Source of the DNA: Planctomycetota bacterium
GTDB lineage: Bacteria > Planctomycetota > UBA11346
DNA: 5,029 nucleotides
Reading direction: 5' to 3'
Assembly (NCBI GenBank): GCA_007131555.1
Contig: SLQH01000140.1
Coordinates: 1-5,029 of the forward strand
The notes below the pieces were generated by a model that had not been told where the DNA came from, did no database searches, and was given only the letters and a program-made list of their open reading frames with translations. The stretch's first letter is position 1. Every line of letters begins with the position of its first letter. Shown here in pieces: positions 1-5,029 of this stretch. A program made the translations under genes and the position numbers.

Positions 1-268
1 CCAGCCTGGACGTCGCCATGATATCCGTCATACGGCCCGTGGATCCCGCAACTCGTGATCATTCATGGCGAAGATGAACGCAAGCGGCGTGTATTGGTGC
101 ACGCAAGCGAGATGCAACGCTGGTGCCGCCGCCCTGGCCTATGCCTGCCGCAGGATTCTCCGCCCGCTAATGTACGCGGGCCAAGGCCCGGTACTCCGTG
201 TCATAATGCGGCTAGGTCAGCAAACAAGTCACGCCAAGCGATGTACCAGCCCATCTCTTACAGGTCTC
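1..268. other. Left flank without a supportable gene
   Basis: No reading frame here looks like a real gene. The plus-strand frames that cross it are Arg/Pro/Cys-rich, have no recognisable domain and continue antisense into fabD. On the minus strand, where a gene following fabD in an operon would start, the frames break after a few tens of codons. Visible structure includes a 6-bp inverted repeat GCCCGC/GCGGGC (162-167, 176-181), an overlapping and competing CGGGCC-AA-GGCCCG (177-190), a short CCTGC-C-GCAGG (144-154), and a 9-bp direct repeat ACGCAAGCG (78-86, 101-109). None is followed by a T tract in either direction, so I do not call a terminator. A neighbouring gene may begin or end within the first tens of bases, but too little of it is present to judge. 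Confidence 0.55.
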
Positions 269-1189
269 CTAGAGACTGTCCAGATCCGCCGCGCGATCGA
301 CCTTGGCGACCGTCACCTCAGCGCCCAGGGTCCGGGTGATCATGCCGCTGATGGTCGCGCCGGGGCCGAGTTCGAGGAAGCGGGTGGCGCCGGCGGCCTG
401 CATGGCCCGCAGGCAGTCGGCCCAGCGGACGGTCTGGGTCAGTTGCCGCACCAGGCGGGCGCGGATCTGGTCGGCCGGAACCGGGCGGGCATCGACGTTG
501 GCGTAGACCGGAAAGCGCGGCTCGCTGACTGGGGTGGCGTCTAGGGCGGCGCTCAGGCGTTCGGCGGCGGGAGCCATCAGGGGAGAGTGGAAGGCTCCGG
601 CCACCGGCAGGGCCATGGCCCGGCGGATGCCGTGCCCACGGGCGCCGGCCACGGCCCGCTCACAGGCCTGGGCGGCCCCGGAGATGACGATCTGGCCGGT
701 GGCGTTGATATTGGCGATCTGCAGCAGGTCATCGCCGCGCACTGCCGCGCACAGGGCCTCGGCGGTGGCTTCATCGGCCCCGATCAGGGCCACCATGCCG
801 CCGTCGCTGGCCTCGGCAGCAGCCTGCATGGCCTCGCCACGCAGACGCACCAAGCGCAGGGCATCGGGGAAGGTGAAGGCCCCGGCCACCAGCAGGGCGC
901 TGTATTCACCCAGGCTCAGGCCGCCGCCAGCCATCACCGGGGGTGGGCCATGCCGCTCGACCACCGCCTGATAGGCCATCCATGAGGCGACCAGGATGGC
1001 CGGTTGGCTGATGTCGGTACGGGTCAGGCGTTCATCCGGCCCCTCAGCCATGATGGCGCTCAGGGCGAAGCCCAGCACCTCATCAGCTTCGTCCAGCACT
1101 GCCGCTGCGGCCGGTGAGGCGGCGGCCAGTTCGCCGGCCATGCCGATATACTGCGCACCTTGACCGGGAAAGACCAGGGCCTGGGTCAT
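269..1189 (-). CDS. fabD: Malonyl-CoA:ACP transacylase FabD
   Basis: A cytoplasmic enzyme that moves the malonyl group from malonyl-CoA to the phosphopantetheine arm of acyl carrier protein, supplying the extender unit for type II fatty acid synthesis. The 306-residue product has the usual family length. It opens with FPGQGAQ (residues 7-13, oxyanion-hole Gln). The nucleophile Ser92 lies in GLSLGEYSAL, Arg117 (LRGEAM) should bind the malonyl carboxylate, His201 sits in AGAFHSPLM, and LELGPG (272-277) lies near the C-terminus. These positions coincide with E. coli FabD numbering (Ser92, Arg117, His201). The start is supported by AGGAGA five bases upstream of the ATG. The residue before Ser92 is Leu instead of the usual His, but the Ser-His dyad is intact. 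The gene diverges from clpC, so it is the first or only gene of its transcript. No fabG, acpP or fabF start follows in the 268 nt visible, which is unlike many fab clusters. Confidence 0.96.
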   Translation of the reverse strand: MTQALVFPGQGAQYIGMAGELAAASPAAAAVLDEADEVLGFALSAIMAEGPDERLTRTDISQPAILVASWMAYQAVVERHGPPPVMAGGGLSLGEYSALLVAGAFTFPDALRLVRLRGEAMQAAAEASDGGMVALIGADEATAEALCAAVRGDDLLQIANINATGQIVISGAAQACERAVAGARGHGIRRAMALPVAGAFHSPLMAPAAERLSAALDATPVSEPRFPVYANVDARPVPADQIRARLVRQLTQTVRWADCLRAMQAAGATRFLELGPGATISGMITRTLGAEVTVAKVDRAADLDSL

Positions 1190-1194
1190 CGTCT

Positions 1195-1200
1195 TCTCCT
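1195..1200 (-). promoter_or_regulatory. Ribosome binding site of fabD
   Basis: AGGAGA on the minus strand, five bases before the fabD ATG (1187-1189). It is a strong Shine-Dalgarno match at normal spacing and settles the start codon. Confidence 0.8.
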
Positions 1201-1344
1201 GTGCAGGGGCCTTGTACGCAGGCCTGTGGCTTGGCTAAGGGTGTAACAACAGGTGGGCCCCTGTCCAGGAGCCTGTCCGGGATGGCGAGCGGGCATTGTC
1301 GGCGACATCGGGGCCGAAAATGCCCAGTCAGGCGGCATATCAGT

Positions 1345-1361
1345 CTCACAATAGCAGTGAG
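1345..1361. repeat. Inverted repeat CTCAC-N7-GTGAG
   Basis: A perfect 5-bp inverted repeat, CTCAC (1345-1349) and GTGAG (1357-1361), with a 7-nt spacer. The centre-to-centre distance of about 12 nt is typical of operators bound by dimeric regulators. It abuts the AGGCT repeat cluster. Chance occurrence is possible at this length, and no regulator is encoded nearby. Confidence 0.3.
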
Positions 1362-1539
1362 CCTAAAAACAGCAGTTAGGCTTTGGACTTTAGGCTATAG
1401 GGTTGCTATTCAAGCGGATATGCGCAGTCAGAATCGGTTCACTTTCTGGGTGAAAGCCCGAATCTGTCCAAATCGCCTTGTAGAGCAATCCTCCAGCCTC
1501 CAGCCTCCAACCTAAAGCCTCCATCCGGATTTAGGCTCA
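1358..1539. repeat. AGGCT/TTTAGGC repeat cluster on both strands
   Basis: The pentamer AGGCT occurs seven times in about 180 nt: on plus at 1378-1382, 1392-1396 and 1533-1537; on minus (as AGCCT) at 1360-1364, 1495-1499, 1502-1506 and 1516-1520. Four copies extend to TTAGGC or TTTAGGC (minus 1361-1367, plus 1376-1381, 1389-1395 and 1530-1536). The outermost copies form a perfect 10-bp inverted pair, TGAGCCTAAA (1358-1367) and TTTAGGCTCA (1530-1539). Local pairings are also possible: AGCCTAA (1360-1366) with TTAGGCT (1376-1382), loop 9; and CCTAAA (1511-1516) with TTTAGG (1530-1535), loop 13. Alternative partners exist for several arms. The pattern does not match the CtsR heptad (GGTCAAA) or CIRCE operators. 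It could be a multi-site operator, a structured leader or a decayed repeat. Confidence 0.55.
1491..1525. repeat. Heptanucleotide tandem repeat, five units
   Basis: Consecutive 7-nt units CTCCAGC, CTCCAGC, CTCCAAC, CTAAAGC and CTCCATC. The first two are identical and the rest differ from the consensus at one or two positions. The array overlaps part of the AGGCT cluster and ends about 118 nt upstream of the clpC ATG. The period of 7 is not tied to a reading frame, and the region is non-coding. It may arise from slippage or may be a phased protein-binding array. Confidence 0.6.
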
Positions 1540-1546
1540 GTCACTT

Positions 1547-1560
1547 CCGGTGGCGACCGG
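1547..1560. repeat. GC-rich hairpin CCGGT-GGCG-ACCGG
   Basis: A perfect 5-bp inverted repeat (1547-1551 with 1556-1560) closed by the tetraloop sequence GGCG. It lies just before the candidate -35 element of clpC and overlaps a direct repeat CCGGTG (1547-1552, 1557-1562). No T tract follows, so it is not an intrinsic terminator. An operator half-site pair or chance are both open. Confidence 0.3.
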
Positions 1561-1566
1561 TGCCCA

Positions 1567-1594
1567 TTGGCATGGCGTGCGCGGCCTATAGCAT
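1567..1594 (+). promoter_or_regulatory. Candidate sigma-70-like promoter of clpC
   Basis: TTGGCA (1567-1572, five of six matches to TTGACA) and TAGCAT (1589-1594, four of six matches to TATAAT), separated by 16 nt. Transcription would start near 1600, leaving a leader of about 40 nt before the clpC ATG. A TATAGC box (1587-1592) overlaps the -10 but gives poorer spacing. If clpC is transcribed only from here, the upstream repeat cluster would be promoter-proximal DNA and not leader RNA. The call rests on consensus matching in a GC-rich genome whose sigma factor preference is unknown. Confidence 0.35.
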
Positions 1595-1625
1595 AGAAAC
1601 GTCACAGCCCTGTCACTTTGACCCT

Positions 1626-1630
1626 GGAGG
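1626..1630 (+). promoter_or_regulatory. Shine-Dalgarno of clpC, long spacing
   Basis: GGAGG ends 13 nt before the ATG at 1644, longer than the usual 5-9 nt. An in-frame CTG at 1635 would sit 4 nt from it and add only three residues (L-V-V). The ClpC family begins with a short Met-Phe-x-x-Phe-Thr segment, so ATG 1644 is preferred. Confidence 0.5.
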
Positions 1631-1643
1631 CTCGCTGGTCGTC

Positions 1644-4205
1644 ATGTTTGACAAGTTCACCGATCGTGCCCGCAAGATCATCGCCTTGGCCCAGAAGGAG
1701 GCTGAGCGCTTCAAGCATGACTATATCGGTACCGAGCATATCCTGCTCGGGCTGGTGAAGGAGGGCTCCGGAGTGGCGGTGACGGCCCTCAACAATCTCA
1801 GCGTGGATGTCGACAAGGTCCGCAACGAGATCGAGAAGATGGTCGTCACCCAGCAGAAGGACGGGCCGCCCACTCCCCTGCCGTTCACTCCGCCGGCCAA
1901 GAAGGTCCTCGAACTGGCTTCTGAGGAGGCCCGTTCGCTGGGCCACCCCTATATCGGCACCGAGCACATCCTCCTCGGCCTGCTGCGCGAGCAGGAGAGC
2001 ATGGCGGCCCAGGTCCTGGTCAATCTTGATGTCAAGCTGGAGGATGTCCGAGCCGAGATCCTCGACCTCCTGGGGGCCACTGATCCCACCGGCTTCATCG
2101 GTGCGGCTCCGAGCGGGCCGGAGAAGGGGCCGGAGAAGATCCGGGCCCAGGCCAAGCGCGGCGCTGATGACAGCGCCACCCCGGCCCTGGATGCCTTCGG
2201 CCGCGACCTCACCGTGGCTGCTGAGAATGGCGAGCTGGATCCGGTGATCGGTCGCGACAAGGAGATTGAGCGCCTGTGGCAGATCTTGTGTCGGCGGACC
2301 AAGAACAATCCGGTGCTGCTCGGTGAACCGGGGGTCGGCAAGACCGCCATCGTTGAGGGCATGGCCCAGTCGATCGTCCTCAAGGAGGTTCCCGATCTCC
2401 TGGCCAACAAGCGCATCATCAACCTTGATCTGGCCAGCATGGTGGCCGGTACCAAGTACCGGGGTCAGTTTGAGGAACGCATCAAGGCGGTGATGAAGGA
2501 GGTCAAGCAGGCCAAGAACATCATCCTGTTCATCGACGAACTGCACACCCTGGTCGGAGCCGGCGGGGCCGAGGGGGCCATCGATGCCTCCAATGTCCTC
2601 AAACCGGCCCTGTCACGCGGCGAGATCCAATGCATCGGTGCCACCACCCTTGATGAATATCGCAAGCATATTGAAAAGGATGGAGCCCTGGAGCGGCGTT
2701 TCCAGACCATCATCGTCGAGCCGCCCAGTGTCGATGACGCCGTCAAGATCCTCCATGGTCTGCGCGACAGCTACGAGGCCCATCATCATGTTCGTTATGA
2801 TGACCAGGCCCTGGCGGCGGCGGTCCAGCTGTCTGATCGTTTCCTGTCCGGTCGCTTCCTGCCCGACAAGGCCATCGATGTCATCGATGAGGCCGGTTCG
2901 CGCCTGCGCCTGAAGGCCACGGCCCGGGCTCCGCAGTGCAAGGAACTGGAGCAGCAGATCAAGGAGCTTGAACGGCAGAAGTCCGAAGCCGTGCTCAACC
3001 AGGACTACGAGCAGGCGGCCGAATACCGCGATCAGGCCGAGCGCAAGAAGGTTGAACTGGCTGATCTGCGCCGCAGCCATGAGGAGGAGACCCGCAAGAT
3101 CTGTGGCGTGGTCAACGAGGACGTGATCCGTGATGTCATCAGCAAGATGACCGGCATCCCCATGCAGCGTCTTGATCAGGATGAGGCCCGTCGCCTGCTG
3201 CAGCTCGAAGAGCATCTGCATAAGCGGGTCATCAGCCAGGACGAGGCCATCACCACCCTGGCCCGGGCCATCCGCCGCAGCCGGGCCGGCCTCAAGGACC
3301 CCAAGCGACCGGTCGGTTCCTTCATTTTCGTCGGTCCCACCGGGGTCGGCAAGACCCTGCTGTGCAAGGCCCTGGCCGAGTTCATGTTCGGTGAAGAAGA
3401 GGCCCTGATCCAGGTCGACATGTCGGAGTTCATGGAGAAGCACAACGCCAGCCTGCTGGTCGGAGCGCCTCCCGGCTATGTCGGTTATGAGGAAGGCGGC
3501 CAGTTGACCGAGAAGGTCCGCCGGCGGCCCTACAGCGTCATCCTCCTCGATGAGGTCGAGAAGGCCCACCAGGACATCTTCAACATGCTCCTGCAGATCA
3601 TGGAAGAGGGGCATATCACCGATAATTTCGGACGGCGCATCGATTTCCGCAATACCATCCTGGTGATGACCTCCAACGTCGGCGCCGAAGGGGCCAGCGA
3701 GGCCGGGACCCTGGGCTTTGATACCCTGGCCAACGGCGAGGACTATGGTCATCGGGCCAGCTCCCTGGCCTACAAGAAGGCCCTTGAGGACTACTTCAAG
3801 CCGGAGTTTCTCAACCGCCTCGATGACACCATCGTCTTCCGCCCCCTGGAACACGCCGATCTGCGTCAGGTCCTGCATCTTGAGTTCGCCCAGGTTGCCA
3901 GCCGGGTGGCCCAGCAGGGTCTTCAGGTCCAGCTCAGCGACGCGGCCATAGAAAAACTCCTGGATGAGGGCTTCAATCCCCGCTTTGGTGCCCGGCCCAT
4001 CCGTCGCACCATTGAGTCACGGGTTGAGGTGCCCTTGAGCGAGGCCCTGCTGCGCGGTGAATTCGAGCCCGGCACCACCCTGGAGGTGGCGGTAGACGAC
4101 GGCGACATCGTCTTCCGCAGCATTGCCCGAGCCGAAGATGAGCCCCTGGCCGAAGATGTGCCGGTGAGCCCTGGTGACGAACAGCCGTCACATGACGCCC
4201 GCTGA
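1644..4205 (+). CDS. clpC: ClpC, Hsp100 ATPase subunit of the Clp protease
   Basis: A hexameric AAA+ unfoldase that threads substrates into ClpP, acting in protein quality control. From the chosen start it is 853 residues. Order: two Clp_N repeats (about 1-145, each with YIGTEHILLGL, at 27 and 103); D1 with Walker A GEPGVGKT (227-234), pore loop KYRG (271-274), Walker B ILFIDE (294-299) and Arg351/Arg352; a middle domain with a UVR-like coiled coil (about 430-485); D2 with Walker A GPTGVGKT (564-571), pore loop GYVG (611-614), Walker B VILLDE (632-637), sensor-1 Asn678, Arg finger Arg725 and sensor-2 GARPIRR (782-788). LGF at 690-692 fits the ClpP-docking tripeptide, so this is a protease partner and not ClpB. 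Glu31 and Glu107 match the phospho-arginine-binding residues of B. subtilis ClpC. Leu604 replaces a normally conserved Arg. The last 25 residues form an acidic tail. An upstream in-frame ATG (1560) would add 28 residues unlike the family, so it was rejected. Confidence 0.97.
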   Translation: MFDKFTDRARKIIALAQKEAERFKHDYIGTEHILLGLVKEGSGVAVTALNNLSVDVDKVRNEIEKMVVTQQKDGPPTPLPFTPPAKKVLELASEEARSLGHPYIGTEHILLGLLREQESMAAQVLVNLDVKLEDVRAEILDLLGATDPTGFIGAAPSGPEKGPEKIRAQAKRGADDSATPALDAFGRDLTVAAENGELDPVIGRDKEIERLWQILCRRTKNNPVLLGEPGVGKTAIVEGMAQSIVLKEVPDLLANKRIINLDLASMVAGTKYRGQFEERIKAVMKEVKQAKNIILFIDELHTLVGAGGAEGAIDASNVLKPALSRGEIQCIGATTLDEYRKHIEKDGALERRFQTIIVEPPSVDDAVKILHGLRDSYEAHHHVRYDDQALAAAVQLSDRFLSGRFLPDKAIDVIDEAGSRLRLKATARAPQCKELEQQIKELERQKSEAVLNQDYEQAAEYRDQAERKKVELADLRRSHEEETRKICGVVNEDVIRDVISKMTGIPMQRLDQDEARRLLQLEEHLHKRVISQDEAITTLARAIRRSRAGLKDPKRPVGSFIFVGPTGVGKTLLCKALAEFMFGEEEALIQVDMSEFMEKHNASLLVGAPPGYVGYEEGGQLTEKVRRRPYSVILLDEVEKAHQDIFNMLLQIMEEGHITDNFGRRIDFRNTILVMTSNVGAEGASEAGTLGFDTLANGEDYGHRASSLAYKKALEDYFKPEFLNRLDDTIVFRPLEHADLRQVLHLEFAQVASRVAQQGLQVQLSDAAIEKLLDEGFNPRFGARPIRRTIESRVEVPLSEALLRGEFEPGTTLEVAVDDGDIVFRSIARAEDEPLAEDVPVSPGDEQPSHDAR

Positions 4206-5029
4206 GCCGATCCGGTCATCGGCCGCCATCGCCGTGCTGGTTGTGGGGGTCCTGGCCTGTTCCAGTGCCGCCATCTTCATCAAGGTGGCCACGGTCTCGC
4301 CGCCCATCATCGCCGCCTGGCGTCTGCTGATCGGCGGCAGCCTGCTCATGCCTCTGCTGTGGCAGGCCCGCCGGCGCCATCCGGATATCGCCTGGGGCAC
4401 CATCATCCGCACCGCCGGCCCGGCCGCTCTGCTGCTGGCCCTGCACTTCTGGAGTTGGAACGACGGCCTGCGCCGCAGCATCGTCGCCAATGCCTCGTTG
4501 ATCGTCAATCTCACCGCTCCGGTCATGCCGGTGATGGTATGGCTGCTGCTGCGCGAACGCATCACCCGGCGCGAGGTCGCCGGCACGGCCATCGCCATGA
4601 CCGGGGTGGTGGTGCTGGGCATTGCCGATGTCCACCTGACGCCCGAATATCTGGTCGGCGACCTGATCTGCTTCGCCTCCATGCTGGCCTTCACCCTGTA
4701 TCTGGTCTGGGGCCGCCGGAGCCGCCGTCATCTGCCCTCGATCTGGCTCTATCTGCCCCCCGTCTATCTGCTGGCCGGCCTGATGTGCCTGTCGGGTGGC
4801 GCCCTGATGTCGGAACCGATTCTGCCCCAGGGCCTTGATCAATGGTGGCCCCTGCTGGGTCTGGGCCTGATCCCCACCGTCATCGGCCATTCCATCCTCA
4901 ACCGCTCCATGCAGATCCTGCCCAGCCAGAGCGTGGCGGTGGTCAATCTCGGTCAGTTCATCCCTGCCACGCTCATGGCCTGGCTGTTCTTCTCTGAACT
5001 GCCCGGCTGGGATTTCCCCTTCGCCGCCG
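4192..5029 (+). CDS. EamA/DMT-family membrane transporter (partial, 3' end missing)
   Basis: A member of the drug/metabolite transporter superfamily in the inner membrane. Relatives export amino acids, nucleosides or other metabolites, but the substrate cannot be read from the sequence. 279 codons are visible with no stop, and the family is usually about 290-310 residues, so only the last helix or so is missing. Hydrophobic segments fall at about 11-31, 36-57, 72-88, 101-120, 129-146, 156-173, 184-202, 218-235 and 247-267, giving nine of the expected ten. Two EamA halves are visible: each ends with a helix followed by a short charged turn (LLLRERITRREVAG at 118-131; FFSELPGW at 266-273), the typical repeat signature. 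The ATG at 4192 overlaps the end of clpC by 14 nt in another frame. The nearest purine-rich stretch (GGTGA, 4173-4177) is weak and distant, so translation probably depends on ribosomes finishing clpC. Confidence 0.9.
   Translation, partial: MTPAEPIRSSAAIAVLVVGVLACSSAAIFIKVATVSPPIIAAWRLLIGGSLLMPLLWQARRRHPDIAWGTIIRTAGPAALLLALHFWSWNDGLRRSIVANASLIVNLTAPVMPVMVWLLLRERITRREVAGTAIAMTGVVVLGIADVHLTPEYLVGDLICFASMLAFTLYLVWGRRSRRHLPSIWLYLPPVYLLAGLMCLSGGALMSEPILPQGLDQWWPLLGLGLIPTVIGHSILNRSMQILPSQSVAVVNLGQFIPATLMAWLFFSELPGWDFPFAA

Larger units (their letters stand above)
1190..1643. other. Divergent intergenic region between fabD and clpC
   Basis: 454 nt of non-coding DNA separating two genes that point away from each other, so it should hold the promoters of both. 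It looks less GC-rich than the flanking genes, notably around 1340-1420. The fabD-proximal part (1201-1320) has short direct repeats such as CTGTCC (1261-1266 and 1273-1278) and the palindrome CAGGCCTG (1219-1226). I found no convincing sigma-70 promoter for fabD. The middle and clpC-proximal parts hold the repeats, hairpins and candidate promoter listed separately. Reading frames crossing the region in both directions have no recognisable protein features. At this length a small regulatory RNA or a long leader is possible, but nothing proves one. Confidence 0.7.

Noticed and set aside
1..31. Possible minus-strand gene starts at 29-31 or 17-19
   Set aside because: Only a handful of codons are visible, there is no Shine-Dalgarno, and the sequence is not recognisable.
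201..254. 17-residue minus-strand peptide after fabD
   Set aside because: A short ATG-to-TGA frame with no good ribosome binding site and no comparison available.
264..276. GTCTC-CTA-GAGAC inverted repeat centred on the fabD stop codon
   Set aside because: A 5-bp stem with a 3-nt loop and no T tract is too weak to call a terminator.
55..544. Plus-strand frames covering 55-339 and 65-544
   Set aside because: They are Arg/Pro/Cys-rich, have no domain and run antisense into fabD.
1360..1384. Hairpin AGCCTAA/TTAGGCT followed by TTT as a terminator
   Set aside because: The stem is only 7 bp with two or more A-T pairs at the loop, the T run is three bases, and no gene ends on the plus strand upstream of it.
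1560..1643. Upstream in-frame extension of ClpC from ATG 1560
   Set aside because: The extra 28 residues do not resemble ClpC N-termini, they overlap the candidate promoter, and the family start motif begins at 1644.
1602..2546. Minus-strand frame of 314 codons antisense to the clpC 5' half
   Set aside because: It has the same mirrored composition, no recognisable motif, and it would overlap the clpC start region.
2613..3878. Long minus-strand reading frame (421 codons) antisense to clpC
   Set aside because: It is opposite a certain gene with all Hsp100 motifs. The translation is low-complexity (Leu/Asp/Gly/Gln-rich) with no domain, as expected from mirrored high-GC codon bias.
4216..4890. 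Minus-strand frame of 224 codons opposite the transporter
   Set aside because: It is Gln/Gly/Asp/Ala-rich with no domain. The plus strand clearly encodes a multi-helix EamA protein.

Overview
The window comes from a GC-rich bacterial chromosome. It holds two complete genes and one gene that runs off the right edge, all with ordinary high-GC codon use. The organism can only be placed loosely. A ClpC-type Hsp100 ATPase with a UVR middle domain, together with a FabD whose nucleophile motif reads GLSLGE instead of GHSLGE, resembles what I recall from planctomycetes and other PVC-superphylum bacteria. This is an inference from memory, not a database result.

Layout: positions 1-268 hold no gene I can defend, only small inverted and direct repeats. 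Positions 269-1189 (minus) encode FabD, the malonyl-CoA:ACP transacylase of type II fatty acid synthesis. Positions 1190-1643 are a 454-nt intergenic region between two divergent genes. It is the most structured non-coding DNA in the window, with an AGGCT/TTTAGGC repeat cluster on both strands, a five-unit heptanucleotide repeat, several short hairpins and a possible sigma-70-like promoter close to clpC. Positions 1644-4205 (plus) encode ClpC, the unfoldase that feeds substrates to ClpP. The next gene, an EamA/DMT-family membrane transporter, starts at 4192 inside the last codons of clpC and is cut at 5029.

FabD and ClpC are not partners in one pathway. They share only a divergent regulatory region, which could let one repeat cluster affect both. 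clpC and the transporter overlap by 14 nt and are probably co-transcribed, with translational coupling likely. I found no mobile element, CRISPR array, tRNA or rRNA, and no clear evidence of a new multi-gene system. The best candidates for something undescribed are the repeat cluster upstream of clpC and the Arg-to-Leu change next to the second ClpC pore loop.
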